DNA from: Allocoleopsis franciscana PCC 7113
GTDB taxonomy: Bacteria; Cyanobacteriota; Cyanobacteriia; Cyanobacteriales; Coleofasciculaceae
DNA: 64,000 nt
Reading direction: 5' to 3'
Assembly (NCBI RefSeq): GCF_000317515.1
Contig: NC_019738.1
Coordinates: 2,503,224 to 2,567,223 of the forward strand
Shown: one piece after another, positions 35,813 through 44,629 of the stretch
Numbering within the stretch: position 1 is the stretch's first letter
Layout: every line of letters begins with the position of its first letter
Position numbers and translations under genes: made by a program
The notes under the pieces: model-generated
What the model saw: only the letters and a program-made list of their open reading frames with translations
Told to the model about the DNA's origin: nothing
Database searches by the model: none

Positions 35813-36343
35813 CTAAGTTGTCTGATCGGGCATTATCACTTCCATCCCATCCAATTGCGTTAAATCTACCCCAGTCAAATTTGCCGTTTTTAGGTTAACT
35901 CTATTAATCCTTGCTCCCTTAAGATTGACGCCGCTCAAATCTGCTCCTTCAAGATTGGCTTCACTCAAATTTGCTTTTTGCAAATTGGCTTGGCGCAGGA
36001 AAGCCACCTTTAAATTAGCTGAGGTGAGATTTGCTTGAGTTAGATTGGCTTTACGCAAATCAGCAGATATCAAATTAGCCTCAGATAAATCAGCCATGGC
36101 TAAATTAACCTTACGCAAGTCGGCTGAATTACAGTTTGCTCCATTTAAACGGGATTGTGACAAGTCTGCCTCATACAAATTCGCTTCGCGCAAATCTGCC
36201 CCTACAAAGTTCACTCCTTGGAGAGACCAACCTCGAAGGCGAGCCTGACGTAAATTAGGCTGTATCTCAGGATACTGAGCTCTCCATTCATTCCAAAGGG
36301 TTGTTCCTTGCTGAAGTAGCGCTAGATGTTCTGTGTTTGCCAT
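35813..36343 (-). CDS. Pentapeptide-repeat protein
   Basis: 176 residues. From about residue 40 to 165 the sequence is almost continuous A(D/N)LxX pentapeptides (ADLREANLYEADLSQ), predicting a right-handed quadrilateral beta-helix of about six coils. A short N-terminal helical region (ALLQQGTTLWNEWRAQYPEI) is common in cyanobacterial members. There is no signal peptide. Such proteins are abundant in cyanobacteria and mostly of unknown function. It is the only minus-strand gene within the split transporter region. Confidence 0.93.
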   Translation of the reverse strand: MANTEHLALLQQGTTLWNEWRAQYPEIQPNLRQARLRGWSLQGVNFVGADLREANLYEADLSQSRLNGANCNSADLRKVNLAMADLSEANLISADLRKANLTQANLTSANLKVAFLRQANLQKANLSEANLEGADLSGVNLKGARINRVNLKTANLTGVDLTQLDGMEVIMPDQTT

Positions 36344-36571
36344 TTCAAGTCGCTATCTCAATTACCTGATCTATCGAGTCTTAATTCTAAATAATTTACA
36401 AGTTTCTGCTGTTAATCTGGATAATAGGGGCAGTCGTTGAACAGCTCATAGATTTCTATCAGGTTTCCCTCAAGGAAATTTTAGCTCTGGTTAACGGACG
36501 GAAAATCCTGGATGGGTAACTACAATGAATGAATGAATGAATAAAAACTAACAATAAATCGATATTAAACC

Positions 36572-38707
36572 ATGACCGATCAAACTCCTGTAACACATAC
36601 AACCGAAGCGGCAACTCAGGGAGAATTGTTACATCGAATGACGAATCGCATTCGACAATCTTTGGAATTGCAGGAAATTTTATCAGCAACGGCGACAGAA
36701 ATGCGAGCATTTCTAGATACAGACCGAGTTAAGGTTTATCGATTCGAGTCTGATGGCACGGGGCAAGTTATCGCCGAATCTGTGATTCAAAATCGCTTAC
36801 CTTCACTATTAGGTCTACACTTTCCGGCGGGAGATATTCCCCCCCATGCTCGCGAAATGTTTGTCAAAGCGAGAGTACGTTCTATCATCGATATTCCTAC
36901 CCAACGCATCACCCTAAATCGACTGGATTGCCCGGAAACTACAGGAGACTTAACGATTGAGGACGTGCAGAATCAAGCCATTGAAGATATCCTCCAGCGT
37001 CCGGTCGATCCTTGCCATGTGGAATATTTAAGTAAAATAGGAGTGCAATCGTCTCTCGTCGTCCCGATTCTACATCAACAAAATTTGTGGGGTTTGCTGG
37101 TTTCGCACCACGCTCAGCCTCTGGCTTTTTCACAAGAGCAGCTACAGATTGTTCAAACTTTAGCCGATCAAGTTACGATCGCGATCTCCCAATCTCACCT
37201 TCTCTCCCAATCCCGTGAGCGAGTGCGGGGCGAAACACTGATTAATCAAATTTCTACCTTACTTCACTCACCCCTACAAGTTTCAGAGATTCTACAAATC
37301 GCTTTAGAAAAGGTAGTTCAATCGGTAAAAGGTTCGGGTGGCAGACTCTTTGTCAGCTCCACTTCAGGCTCATCAGAGATTGAACTCTACACCTATGGAG
37401 CACAGCCCCTATTAACCGAAGGTCACCCAACAGTGTTGGAGCATTATCCATTTTGGCAGCAACTCATGACTTGTGAAAATCGGTTTGCTCAACCCTCGAA
37501 TGTAGCGGATTACTGGAGAGACTTAATCCTGAGTGAAGAAGAGGAATTTCGGTTTCGTAGTCGGGCTATTTCCCAACTTTTCGCCCTCAATGATATTTAT
37601 CAAGAACCACAATTACTAGACGTTGCACCTCTGTTTAGACCCACCCGTATCCGTAGTTTGTTAGCCATGCCTCTGGTATATGGGGAGCAGTGTGTGGGAA
37701 TTTTAAGCATTTTTCGAGATGAGATTGATACAGATATTCTCTGGGCTGGACGCTATGATCCAGATGAGCGTCAAGATCGAGTCAGAAGTTCGTTTGAAGT
37801 TTGGCGAGAACTCAAACTGGGTCAAGCAAGGGAGTGGAGAGAGGAAGAAATTGAAATCACGAGTTCAGTCGGTACCCATCTAACGATGGCTGTTCTGCAA
37901 CATCGGCTCTATCAGTGCGAATATCAGCAGCGCGTACTGGTGGAAATGCGAAACCAGCAACTCAACAAAGCTCGTACTGTTGCTGAAGAAGCCTCTCGTC
38001 TAAAATCCGACTTTTTATCCTCTACCAGTCACGAATTACGCACCCCTCTAGCGGCTACGTTGAATTATTTGAAACTTCTCAAGGAAGGTTTTTATGATAA
38101 TGAAGAAGAACTGACAGAATATATTAGTGTTGCCTATAATTCAGCGGAAAATCTGGTTGCTATTATCAACGATGTCTTAGACATTGCCAAAATAGAGGCA
38201 GGTCGAATGACACTCAATCCAGAGTTAATTGATTTGCCTTCTCTGTTGGAAGAACAGCAAAACTTATTCAGACTCGAAAGTCGTCAAAAGGGGATAAGCT
38301 TGGTGATTGAGTGCGAGGTGGAGAGAGTTTATGCCGATTTGATGAAACTGAGACAGGTTTTGAGCAATCTCCTCTCCAATGCCTTCAAGTTCACTCCAAG
38401 TGGTGAGATTCGCCTACAGGTGATTTTAGAGACACTCGCTAATCATCCTTGGGTGAAATTTTCGGTGACGGATACAGGAATTGGAATTGAACCTGCTAAA
38501 CAGGATATGCTGTTTGAGCCGTTTGTCCAAGCTGATGGTTCGGTTAAGCGACGCTATGGAGGAACCGGACTAGGTTTAACAGTTTGCAAGCGACTTGTCG
38601 AATTGATGGGGGGTGAGATTTCGCTTTACAGTCTGGGTAAAGGTGAAGGAACGAGTGTTACGTTTAAGTTACCCCAGTACGACTTATTAGGAATAAGTAA
38701 TAGCTGA
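36572..38707 (+). CDS. Phytochrome/cyanobacteriochrome-like GAF sensor histidine kinase
   Basis: 711 residues. The first GAF (about 30-210) has the phytochrome-type motif FPAGDIPPHAR (D88-I89-P90) and a bilin-ligand candidate C148 in RPVDPCHVEYL. There is no N-terminal PAS knot and no PHY domain, so it resembles knotless or Cph2-type and cyanobacteriochrome sensors. A second GAF-like region (about 220-445) lacks such a cysteine. HisKA has H487 (STSHELRTP) and HATPase has TDTGIGIE and GGTGLGLTV. A response-regulator gene follows 48 bases downstream and is its probable partner. Light sensing is inferred. Confidence 0.88.
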   Translation: MTDQTPVTHTTEAATQGELLHRMTNRIRQSLELQEILSATATEMRAFLDTDRVKVYRFESDGTGQVIAESVIQNRLPSLLGLHFPAGDIPPHAREMFVKARVRSIIDIPTQRITLNRLDCPETTGDLTIEDVQNQAIEDILQRPVDPCHVEYLSKIGVQSSLVVPILHQQNLWGLLVSHHAQPLAFSQEQLQIVQTLADQVTIAISQSHLLSQSRERVRGETLINQISTLLHSPLQVSEILQIALEKVVQSVKGSGGRLFVSSTSGSSEIELYTYGAQPLLTEGHPTVLEHYPFWQQLMTCENRFAQPSNVADYWRDLILSEEEEFRFRSRAISQLFALNDIYQEPQLLDVAPLFRPTRIRSLLAMPLVYGEQCVGILSIFRDEIDTDILWAGRYDPDERQDRVRSSFEVWRELKLGQAREWREEEIEITSSVGTHLTMAVLQHRLYQCEYQQRVLVEMRNQQLNKARTVAEEASRLKSDFLSSTSHELRTPLAATLNYLKLLKEGFYDNEEELTEYISVAYNSAENLVAIINDVLDIAKIEAGRMTLNPELIDLPSLLEEQQNLFRLESRQKGISLVIECEVERVYADLMKLRQVLSNLLSNAFKFTPSGEIRLQVILETLANHPWVKFSVTDTGIGIEPAKQDMLFEPFVQADGSVKRRYGGTGLGLTVCKRLVELMGGEISLYSLGKGEGTSVTFKLPQYDLLGISNS

Positions 38708-38755
38708 TAAACAACCCCATCTCTTGTGTTTATTCCCCCTCTCTATTTCCCAACG

Positions 38756-39169
38756 ATGAAAATTTTACTAGTTGATGATGATTATCTTTTAGCCAAAGCA
38801 ACGGCTAAGTTGATTGAGCGTCTTGGGGGTTATTCAGTTGTGATTAACGATGAGCCAACGGCTATTTTCCAAGCCTGTCAAAGTGGAATTGTAGACCTTG
38901 TACTGATGGATGTTAATCTGCCAGGAGCTTACTGGCAGGATGAAGAGATTAGTGGTGCTGATTTAGCGCGTTTTCTCAAAACTGACCCCCTGACTGCCCA
39001 TATTCCCATCCTTTTACTCACAGCTTACGCCATGCTGGGTGAGCAGCAAATACTTTTGCAGGCTTCACAAGCTGATGGCTTGTTCACTAAACCCGTCACA
39101 GACTATAACGCTCTGTTTGGGTTGATGACTCGATTAGTATCAGAGAGTGGGCAGATCCAGAAGGGATAA
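38756..39169 (+). CDS. Single-domain response regulator
   Basis: 137 residues from ATG 38756 (MKILLVDDDYLLAKA); a GTG at 38726 would add ten odd residues. It is a stand-alone receiver: acidic pair in LVDDDY, phospho-acceptor Asp in LVLMDVNLPG, the Thr in LLLTAYAM and Lys in LFTKPVTD. An insertion after the acceptor site (AYWQDEEISG) is of a type seen in CheY-like partners of hybrid kinases. It directly follows the phytochrome-like kinase and probably receives its phosphate. It has no output domain. Confidence 0.9.
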   Translation: MKILLVDDDYLLAKATAKLIERLGGYSVVINDEPTAIFQACQSGIVDLVLMDVNLPGAYWQDEEISGADLARFLKTDPLTAHIPILLLTAYAMLGEQQILLQASQADGLFTKPVTDYNALFGLMTRLVSESGQIQKG

Positions 39170-39420
39170 AAAGGGACAAATTTGCATTTTTTAACATAAG
39201 TCTCTGCATCTAGTCATTTTCAGATAAATTTCTTTAAAAGCAGGGTAATTTAGAGATTAGGCACTGTAGCCTTTACATAGCGTTGCATAATTGTGTTGAT
39301 TTATGTGAGTAAACCTTGACTCTTACATCACAAAGTTATTATTTATTAATAAAGCCGAAAAACCTTTCAGCCGAGTTGAGTAGGAGCGGTAAATTGAGTT
39401 TTAAACGAGGTCGCTAAATT

Positions 39421-40233
39421 ATGTATAAAATTGCTGTAGTCGATCAAGACCAAAATTGGTGCTTGGCTCTTAAGACCTTTTTTCAGAAGAGCTTTGATAT
39501 TACCATTTTTGAAAATTTTCCTTATTCTTTTTATGAACTTGTTGAATATGATTTAGTTTTTGTCAATTGTTCAAATTTTTCCGCTGAGAGTTATACTGAA
39601 AATATTCACAAATTGGAGATTGTTCATTTTATTAAAAAAAACTTTCCTAGACCTCCTTTATTAGTTATTGTTTTAGATTTTATTGATGAACAGAGCTTAA
39701 AATTAGGAAAAAAATTCTTTCCAGAAGCCGAAGATTTTTTTTCCAAAAAGGCTGATATGGAAGAGATTTTGCAGCAAACTCAAAAATTACTATCTGCAAA
39801 AAATCAAAAAAGATTTGAACAATCAAACCAATTGATTCCCGGTGTTAAAGCCATGTACACCCTGGCTGTAGTGGATGATGATAAACATTGGTGCTTTGCA
39901 CTCGAACGATTCTTCAGAGGTGAATTTGAAGTTTATAGTTTTCCCACGGCTTCGGATTTCTTAAAGCAATCTTTTGATTTTGATTTAGTCATTGTAGACT
40001 ATTCAATTCCTCACCTGGATCATGAAGAATATGTCGAGAGTAGTGCACTCATCCGTTATTTAAAAAATTTGCGATATCCCCCTTTAGTTATTCTTGTTTC
40101 GGGCTATGTGAGTAAAAATGACTCTGCGTTAGGCAAAAATATTTGTCCAGAAGCTGATGCTTTCTGTGCTAAAGATGCTGGGTTAGACGAACTATCAGCG
40201 AAAATCAAAGACTTATTAGCCTGTAAAAGATAA
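39421..40233 (+). CDS. Tandem receiver protein with degenerate first receiver
   Basis: 270 residues made of two homologous receiver-like halves. Repeat 1 (1-125) starts MYKIAVVDQDQNWCLALKTF and repeat 2 (144-270) starts MYTLAVVDDDKHWCFALERF. Repeat 2 keeps the acceptor at D193 (LVIVDYSIP), whereas repeat 1 has N49 at that place (LVFVNCSNF) and lacks one acidic-pocket residue, so it cannot be phosphorylated normally. Both keep the AEDFFSKK/ADAFCAKD lysine region. No output domain is present. It lies downstream of the kinase-regulator pair and 49 bases before livM; a phosphate sink or dimer-switch role is possible. Confidence 0.85.
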   Translation: MYKIAVVDQDQNWCLALKTFFQKSFDITIFENFPYSFYELVEYDLVFVNCSNFSAESYTENIHKLEIVHFIKKNFPRPPLLVIVLDFIDEQSLKLGKKFFPEAEDFFSKKADMEEILQQTQKLLSAKNQKRFEQSNQLIPGVKAMYTLAVVDDDKHWCFALERFFRGEFEVYSFPTASDFLKQSFDFDLVIVDYSIPHLDHEEYVESSALIRYLKNLRYPPLVILVSGYVSKNDSALGKNICPEADAFCAKDAGLDELSAKIKDLLACKR

Positions 40234-40282
40234 AGCGACTCAAAGTAGAAGAAGGACAAAAGGAGGCATGAAGAGAAAATAA

Positions 40283-41227
40283 ATGTCAGATTTTATTAAT
40301 AACTATGGCTTCTTAATCGTATCTATGATTTTTGGAGCCATTCTGGGACTTTCGGTGTATTTGCCATTGATGGCGGGACAGCTCTCTTTGGCAACGCCAG
40401 GATTTTATGCTTTGGGGGGTTATGTTGCCGCCATTCTATCCACTCAAGTCTTGAAGTTCACAGGCAATCTATTCCCAATCCCTCTGTTATTGTTAGAAAT
40501 GTTACTGGCAGGTTTAATCTCTGCGGTATTAGCGATCGCATTAGGAATTCCTGTTCTTCGATTACGAGGAATTTATTTGGCGATCGCAACTATTGCTTTT
40601 GTCGAAATTTTAAGAGTTTTCGCCTTAAACTTGGAGATTACAGGTGGTGCCGTGGGAATTTTTGCGATTCCACAACCCTTTCAAACTCAAATTGAGTATT
40701 TGTGGATTGCTCTCCCCCTGTTGCTGTTAAGTATGCTCTTTCTCTACCGATTGGAACGGATTCGAGCCGGTCGCGCCCTGAGTGCCATCCGCGAAGATGA
40801 ACTCGCCGCTGATGCTATGGGCATTAATCCAACTTATTATAAAGTTCTATCTTTTACTTTAGGCGCTGTTTTAGCAAGCTTGGTTGGAGCGGTGAGCGCT
40901 CACTTTTTGAATACCTGGAATGCACGTCAAGGAACATTTGATGCTAGTATTATTTACTTAGCATTCGTACTCATTGGAGGGTCTAGAACTTTCGTCGGGC
41001 CAGTCCTAGGGGGCATCGTGCTGACGGCTTTACCCGAAGTGTTAAGAGCGATGGCTGGAACTCAGGATAATGGGTTATCACAATTTCTCCGTGATGGTCG
41101 TTTGATTATCTTTGGACTATTAATTGTAATTGGTAGTGTATTCTATCCCCAAGGTATTATTACGCCAGAATTACTAAAGCGATTACATCCCCTCAAACGG
41201 CAACAAATCAGGAAGGATGAAGTATGA
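40283..41227 (+). CDS. livM: Branched-chain amino acid ABC transporter permease LivM-type
   Basis: 314 residues with about nine membrane helices and LivM marks: LPLMAGQLSLATPGFYALGGYVAA, GIPVLRLRGIYLAIATIAFVEI and the ATPase-coupling loop GRALSAIREDELAADAMGI. It pairs with LivH. AAAGGAGG is present upstream but is 20 bases from the ATG, so initiation here may be weak or may use a different site. livG follows after 63 bases. Confidence 0.94.
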   Translation: MSDFINNYGFLIVSMIFGAILGLSVYLPLMAGQLSLATPGFYALGGYVAAILSTQVLKFTGNLFPIPLLLLEMLLAGLISAVLAIALGIPVLRLRGIYLAIATIAFVEILRVFALNLEITGGAVGIFAIPQPFQTQIEYLWIALPLLLLSMLFLYRLERIRAGRALSAIREDELAADAMGINPTYYKVLSFTLGAVLASLVGAVSAHFLNTWNARQGTFDASIIYLAFVLIGGSRTFVGPVLGGIVLTALPEVLRAMAGTQDNGLSQFLRDGRLIIFGLLIVIGSVFYPQGIITPELLKRLHPLKRQQIRKDEV

Positions 41228-41290
41228 AAAAAAAATATAGGTATAAGCCTTGAGTTTCAACGCAGAAACAACTCCTAAATCCCAAATCGA

Positions 41291-42085
41291 ATGACCAATG
41301 AGCAGCAGGTATATCAAGATTCAAAACCCGTTTTAGAAGTCAGAGGAATTACTCGCCGTTTTGGCGGTCTTGTGGCGGTGAATCAAGTGTCTTTTATCGT
41401 GCAAAAAAATGAGATATTTGGTCTAATTGGCCCTAATGGAGCAGGCAAAACCACCCTGTTTAATTTGATTACCGGTTTAATGCAGCCTTCTGAAGGTCAG
41501 CTAGTCTATGAAGCCTCAGAAATCACCAAACTACGCCCCCACCAAATTGCCGCTAAAGGAATCGCTCGTACCTTTCAAAATCTTCGCTTGTTTGGTAATT
41601 TATCAGCCTTAGAAAATGTAGCGATCGCCCATCACATTCACAACAAAACAAGTTTCATTCAAGGTGTTTTGGGATTGCCTCCAGCCGCACAGGAAGAACA
41701 AAAAACCTATATTCAAGCCTTAGAATTATTAGAATTAGTCGGACTTGCCGAGAGGGCAGAGGAGAAAGCTTGTAACTTCGCCTATGGCGACCAAAGACGC
41801 CTTGAAATTGCTCGTGCCTTAGCCCTAAAACCTAAAATGTTGCTGTTGGATGAACCCGCCGCCGGCATGAACCCAAATGAGAAAGGGGCTTTAAGCGAGT
41901 TAATCCGGCAAATCCGTAACTCATTTAACTTAACCGTACTTTTAATTGAGCATCATGTCCCCTTAGTGATGGGATTGTGTGATCGCATTGCCGTCTTAGA
42001 TTTTGGTCAATTAATTGCCTTGGGCGAACCAGAGAAGGTGAAAAACGACCCAGCTGTCATTGAAGCTTATTTAGGAGATGAGTAA
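41291..42085 (+). CDS. livG: Branched-chain amino acid ABC transporter ATPase LivG-type
   Basis: 264 residues, a complete ABC ATPase: Walker A GPNGAGKTT, Q-loop TFQNLRLF, an LSGG-equivalent reading FAYGDQRRLEIARAL (a normal LivG variant), Walker B LLLDEPAAGMNP and the H-loop IEHHVPLVM. The C-terminal GEPEKVKNDPAVIEAYLG is the LivG signature. It couples ATP hydrolysis in the cytoplasm to transport by LivH/LivM. livF starts 8 bases downstream. Confidence 0.95.
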   Translation: MTNEQQVYQDSKPVLEVRGITRRFGGLVAVNQVSFIVQKNEIFGLIGPNGAGKTTLFNLITGLMQPSEGQLVYEASEITKLRPHQIAAKGIARTFQNLRLFGNLSALENVAIAHHIHNKTSFIQGVLGLPPAAQEEQKTYIQALELLELVGLAERAEEKACNFAYGDQRRLEIARALALKPKMLLLDEPAAGMNPNEKGALSELIRQIRNSFNLTVLLIEHHVPLVMGLCDRIAVLDFGQLIALGEPEKVKNDPAVIEAYLGDE

Positions 42086-42093
42086 ATCGTTCA

Positions 42094-42807
42094 ATGACCC
42101 AACCTCTACTTGAGATTAAAAATTTATACGTCAACTATGGTGCAATTCAAGCCCTCCTGGATATTAATTTGGTCGTGAACAAGGGTGAAATTGTCACCTT
42201 AATTGGTGCGAATGGCGCTGGAAAAAGTACAACTCTTCGGGCGATTTCTCGGTTAATTAATTCGGCTAGAGGTCAGATTTTTTATAACGGTAAAGAAATC
42301 ACGCGATCGCGCCCCGATCAAGTAGTGAGTTTGGGGATTGCTCATAGTCCTGAAGGACGCCGAGTCTTGGCACGGCAAACGGTGTTGACGAATCTAGAAT
42401 TGGGGGCTTATATTCGCTCTGATCGTTTGGGCATCAAAGCCGATATTGAACGTCAATTTCTCACCTTTCCCCGCTTGGGTGAACGCCGCCATCAGTTAGC
42501 AGGTACCCTGAGTGGTGGCGAACAACAAATGTTAGCGATCGCACGTGCTGTGATGAGTCAGCCTAAACTCTTGCTCCTTGACGAACCAAGTTTAGGATTA
42601 GCCCCTCAAATTGTGCGAGAGATCTTTTCTGTGATTCGCCAACTCCATGAACAAGGAGTCACCATTTTATTGGTGGAACAAAACGCCCGTCTCGCTTTAG
42701 AAACGGCTCATAGAGGGTATGTTCTAGAAGCTGGACAACTGACTCTCACCGGTCATGCCTCAGATTTAATTAACGATGAGCGCGTTAAAAAGGCTTATTT
42801 AGGTTGA
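42094..42807 (+). CDS. livF: Branched-chain amino acid ABC transporter ATPase LivF-type
   Basis: 237 residues: Walker A GANGAGKST, Q-loop and SPEGRRVLARQTVLTNLELGAY typical of LivF, signature LSGGEQQMLAIARA, Walker B LLLDEPSLGLAP, H-loop VEQNARLAL and the end ERVKKAYLG. It forms the heterodimeric ATPase with LivG and is the last gene of the transport operon. Confidence 0.95.
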   Translation: MTQPLLEIKNLYVNYGAIQALLDINLVVNKGEIVTLIGANGAGKSTTLRAISRLINSARGQIFYNGKEITRSRPDQVVSLGIAHSPEGRRVLARQTVLTNLELGAYIRSDRLGIKADIERQFLTFPRLGERRHQLAGTLSGGEQQMLAIARAVMSQPKLLLLDEPSLGLAPQIVREIFSVIRQLHEQGVTILLVEQNARLALETAHRGYVLEAGQLTLTGHASDLINDERVKKAYLG

Positions 42808-42939
42808 CGACAAAGAGTGAACCGAGCAAGGGTTTGAATGACTTAGTAGCCCAGTCAATCCAAACCAATTCATAAGATTTTCCTTTAGTTTATTTTGGTT
42901 CCCTTCGTTAGATTTTGGAACAAATTTTTACGTGCCCGC

Positions 42940-43224
42940 TCAAGCCTTGATTTTGCTAAAATCCACGGGAAACGCCATCACTGAACTATTATTATTCAAA
43001 ACTGTAATTTTTTTAGCCAAGCGGAGTCTGGCTACAGGTTCCGCAATCTCCTCTCCGGCATCCACAATCGCCGCAACAGTTTCTAAATTAGGGCAACGGA
43101 TATACAAAACACCCCAACGTCGGAAGACTTTGCAAATGCGTAGCGGTTCAAGCTGACGCAGTTCATCAGGCTCCTCCCGGTAGAAGTCTAAAATCAATTG
43201 AGCAAGTTGGCAAATGCGTTTCAT
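42940..43224 (-). CDS. Hypothetical small protein
   Basis: 94 residues starting MKRICQLAQLILDFYREEP. It has an alternating alpha/beta pattern (RICKVFRRWGVLYIRCPNLE, ETVAAIVDAGEEIAEPV) suggestive of a small folded domain. I do not recognise it. It has a plain ATG at 43224 and is convergent with livF. The opposite strand also has an open frame here, but this one has the more protein-like composition. Confidence 0.55.
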   Translation of the reverse strand: MKRICQLAQLILDFYREEPDELRQLEPLRICKVFRRWGVLYIRCPNLETVAAIVDAGEEIAEPVARLRLAKKITVLNNNSSVMAFPVDFSKIKA

Positions 43225-43720
43225 AATTATTAATCCTTACAATGCTTACTTCTTGAGCAAAATGAGGTGCCAACCGACTTATAAGCTCCAGCCTTGCCCG
43301 ATCAAAACCATCTATAGAAAAAGATTGGTGTAGACGGCGTACAGTTAACAGAGTGTTTCTCGGCTAACGTTTTTTAACTCTGAAGCTACTGGGTTCTTGT
43401 AAATCTATTGAAGCGTGAATTCCGTCCCTAAGCGCAGAGGTGAAAGAAGATTTAATAACTGCACCTTGGGAGCAAAAGCCCTAAAAAAGGGCATAATCTA
43501 TGTTTCATGAGCGTTTGCTAAATTGTTGTCTGAATTTTTGAGTAAATGTTTCTTACCACTTCTTTAAAAAACTAGACACAATGTCAGCCTCACAACACTG
43601 AGGCTGTATCAGCTTCTGTGCCGGAGGACAGTCAACGGATACAAAACTTGTTTTTTTGACACTTGCCAGAGACACTAGCAAAGGGCAGATCGAGACTTTT
43701 ATAACAATGAAGGAAAACCC
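43225..43720. other. Long spacer upstream of cysQ
   Basis: 496 bases with no gene I can support. A small hairpin GCCCTAAAAAAGGGC (about 43478-43492) is followed by AT-rich sequence but not a T-run. The length would allow a small RNA plus the cysQ promoter; I cannot identify one from the sequence alone. Confidence 0.4.
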
Positions 43721-44629
43721 GTGAGCGAATTGAAAGATTTAGGTGAAGGGCGCTATGAAGGTTTAGAGGAAATTGTGGCGATCGCCCGTTCTGTGGGGTG
43801 GGGTGCGGCTGACATCCTGCAATCCTACTATCGCGGTCACACGGATGACAGTAGCTTAGAGTTGAAGATTGAAGAAAAAAAAGATGGCCCTGTGACGGCG
43901 GCGGATGTAGCCGCAAACCACTACATCCTGCAAAAACTCCAAGAAGCTTTTGATCCAGAAACCTTCGGCTACCTCAGCGAAGAAACCTATAAATCTCTGT
44001 CGGAGCAAACCAAAGAATCCTTAGTCAATACACCTTGGGTTTGGATCATTGACCCCTTAGATGGAACGCGAGACTTTATTAATAAAACTGGCGAATATGC
44101 CATTCACATTGCCCTGGTTCATCAAGGAAGACCGATAGTAGCTGTAGTGGTATGGCCTGAAGCCGAAAAACTTTATTCCGCAACCCTTGGGGGCGGTACC
44201 TTTGTGGAAACACCAGAGGGTGCCAAAACCCCAATCCGGGTATCATCGCGTGATGCCATTGCCAATTTATCTCTTGTCGCCAGTCGCACCCACCGAGACG
44301 AACGCTTCAACCAATTATTAGCTCAGTTGCCTTTCAAAACCAAACACTACGTGGGTAGCGTTGGCTGTAAAATTGCCACCATTATTGAACAGCAAGCCGA
44401 TGTTTATATCTCCCTTTCGGGAAAATCGGCTCCTAAAGATTGGGATATGGCAGCACCCGAATTAATTTTGACTGAAGCGGGAGGGCAATTCACTCACTTT
44501 GATGGCACGCCTTTAATGTACAACCAGGGAGATATTAATCAGTGGGGCGGTTTAATGGCAAGTAACGGCTTTTGTCACCAGGAGTTATGCACTCAAGCCT
44601 CAGCTATTTTAGCGAAGATTGATGCTTAA
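43721..44629 (+). CDS. cysQ: CysQ-type 3'(2'),5'-bisphosphate nucleotidase
   Basis: 302 residues from GTG 43721, with GAAGGAAAA five bases upstream. The inositol-phosphatase-fold motifs are present: GPVTAADVAANHYI, SEETY, the metal site WVWIIDPLDGTRDFINKTGEY and KDWDMAAPELILTEAGG. The GTRDF form fits bacterial CysQ, which converts PAP from sulfate assimilation to AMP. It is the second such phosphatase in the window (see 28508-29491). It is convergent with the GT-C-like gene, whose stop codon abuts its own. Confidence 0.9.
   Translation: MSELKDLGEGRYEGLEEIVAIARSVGWGAADILQSYYRGHTDDSSLELKIEEKKDGPVTAADVAANHYILQKLQEAFDPETFGYLSEETYKSLSEQTKESLVNTPWVWIIDPLDGTRDFINKTGEYAIHIALVHQGRPIVAVVVWPEAEKLYSATLGGGTFVETPEGAKTPIRVSSRDAIANLSLVASRTHRDERFNQLLAQLPFKTKHYVGSVGCKIATIIEQQADVYISLSGKSAPKDWDMAAPELILTEAGGQFTHFDGTPLMYNQGDINQWGGLMASNGFCHQELCTQASAILAKIDA

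Noticed and set aside
36524-36540. ATGAATGAATGAAT tetranucleotide run before the phytochrome-like kinase as a phase-variation tract
   Set aside because: Only three to four units and outside the coding region; too short to support phase variation from sequence alone.
42932-43156. Plus-strand frame opposite the small gene at 42940-43224
   Set aside because: Low-quality composition; the minus-strand frame is more protein-like.
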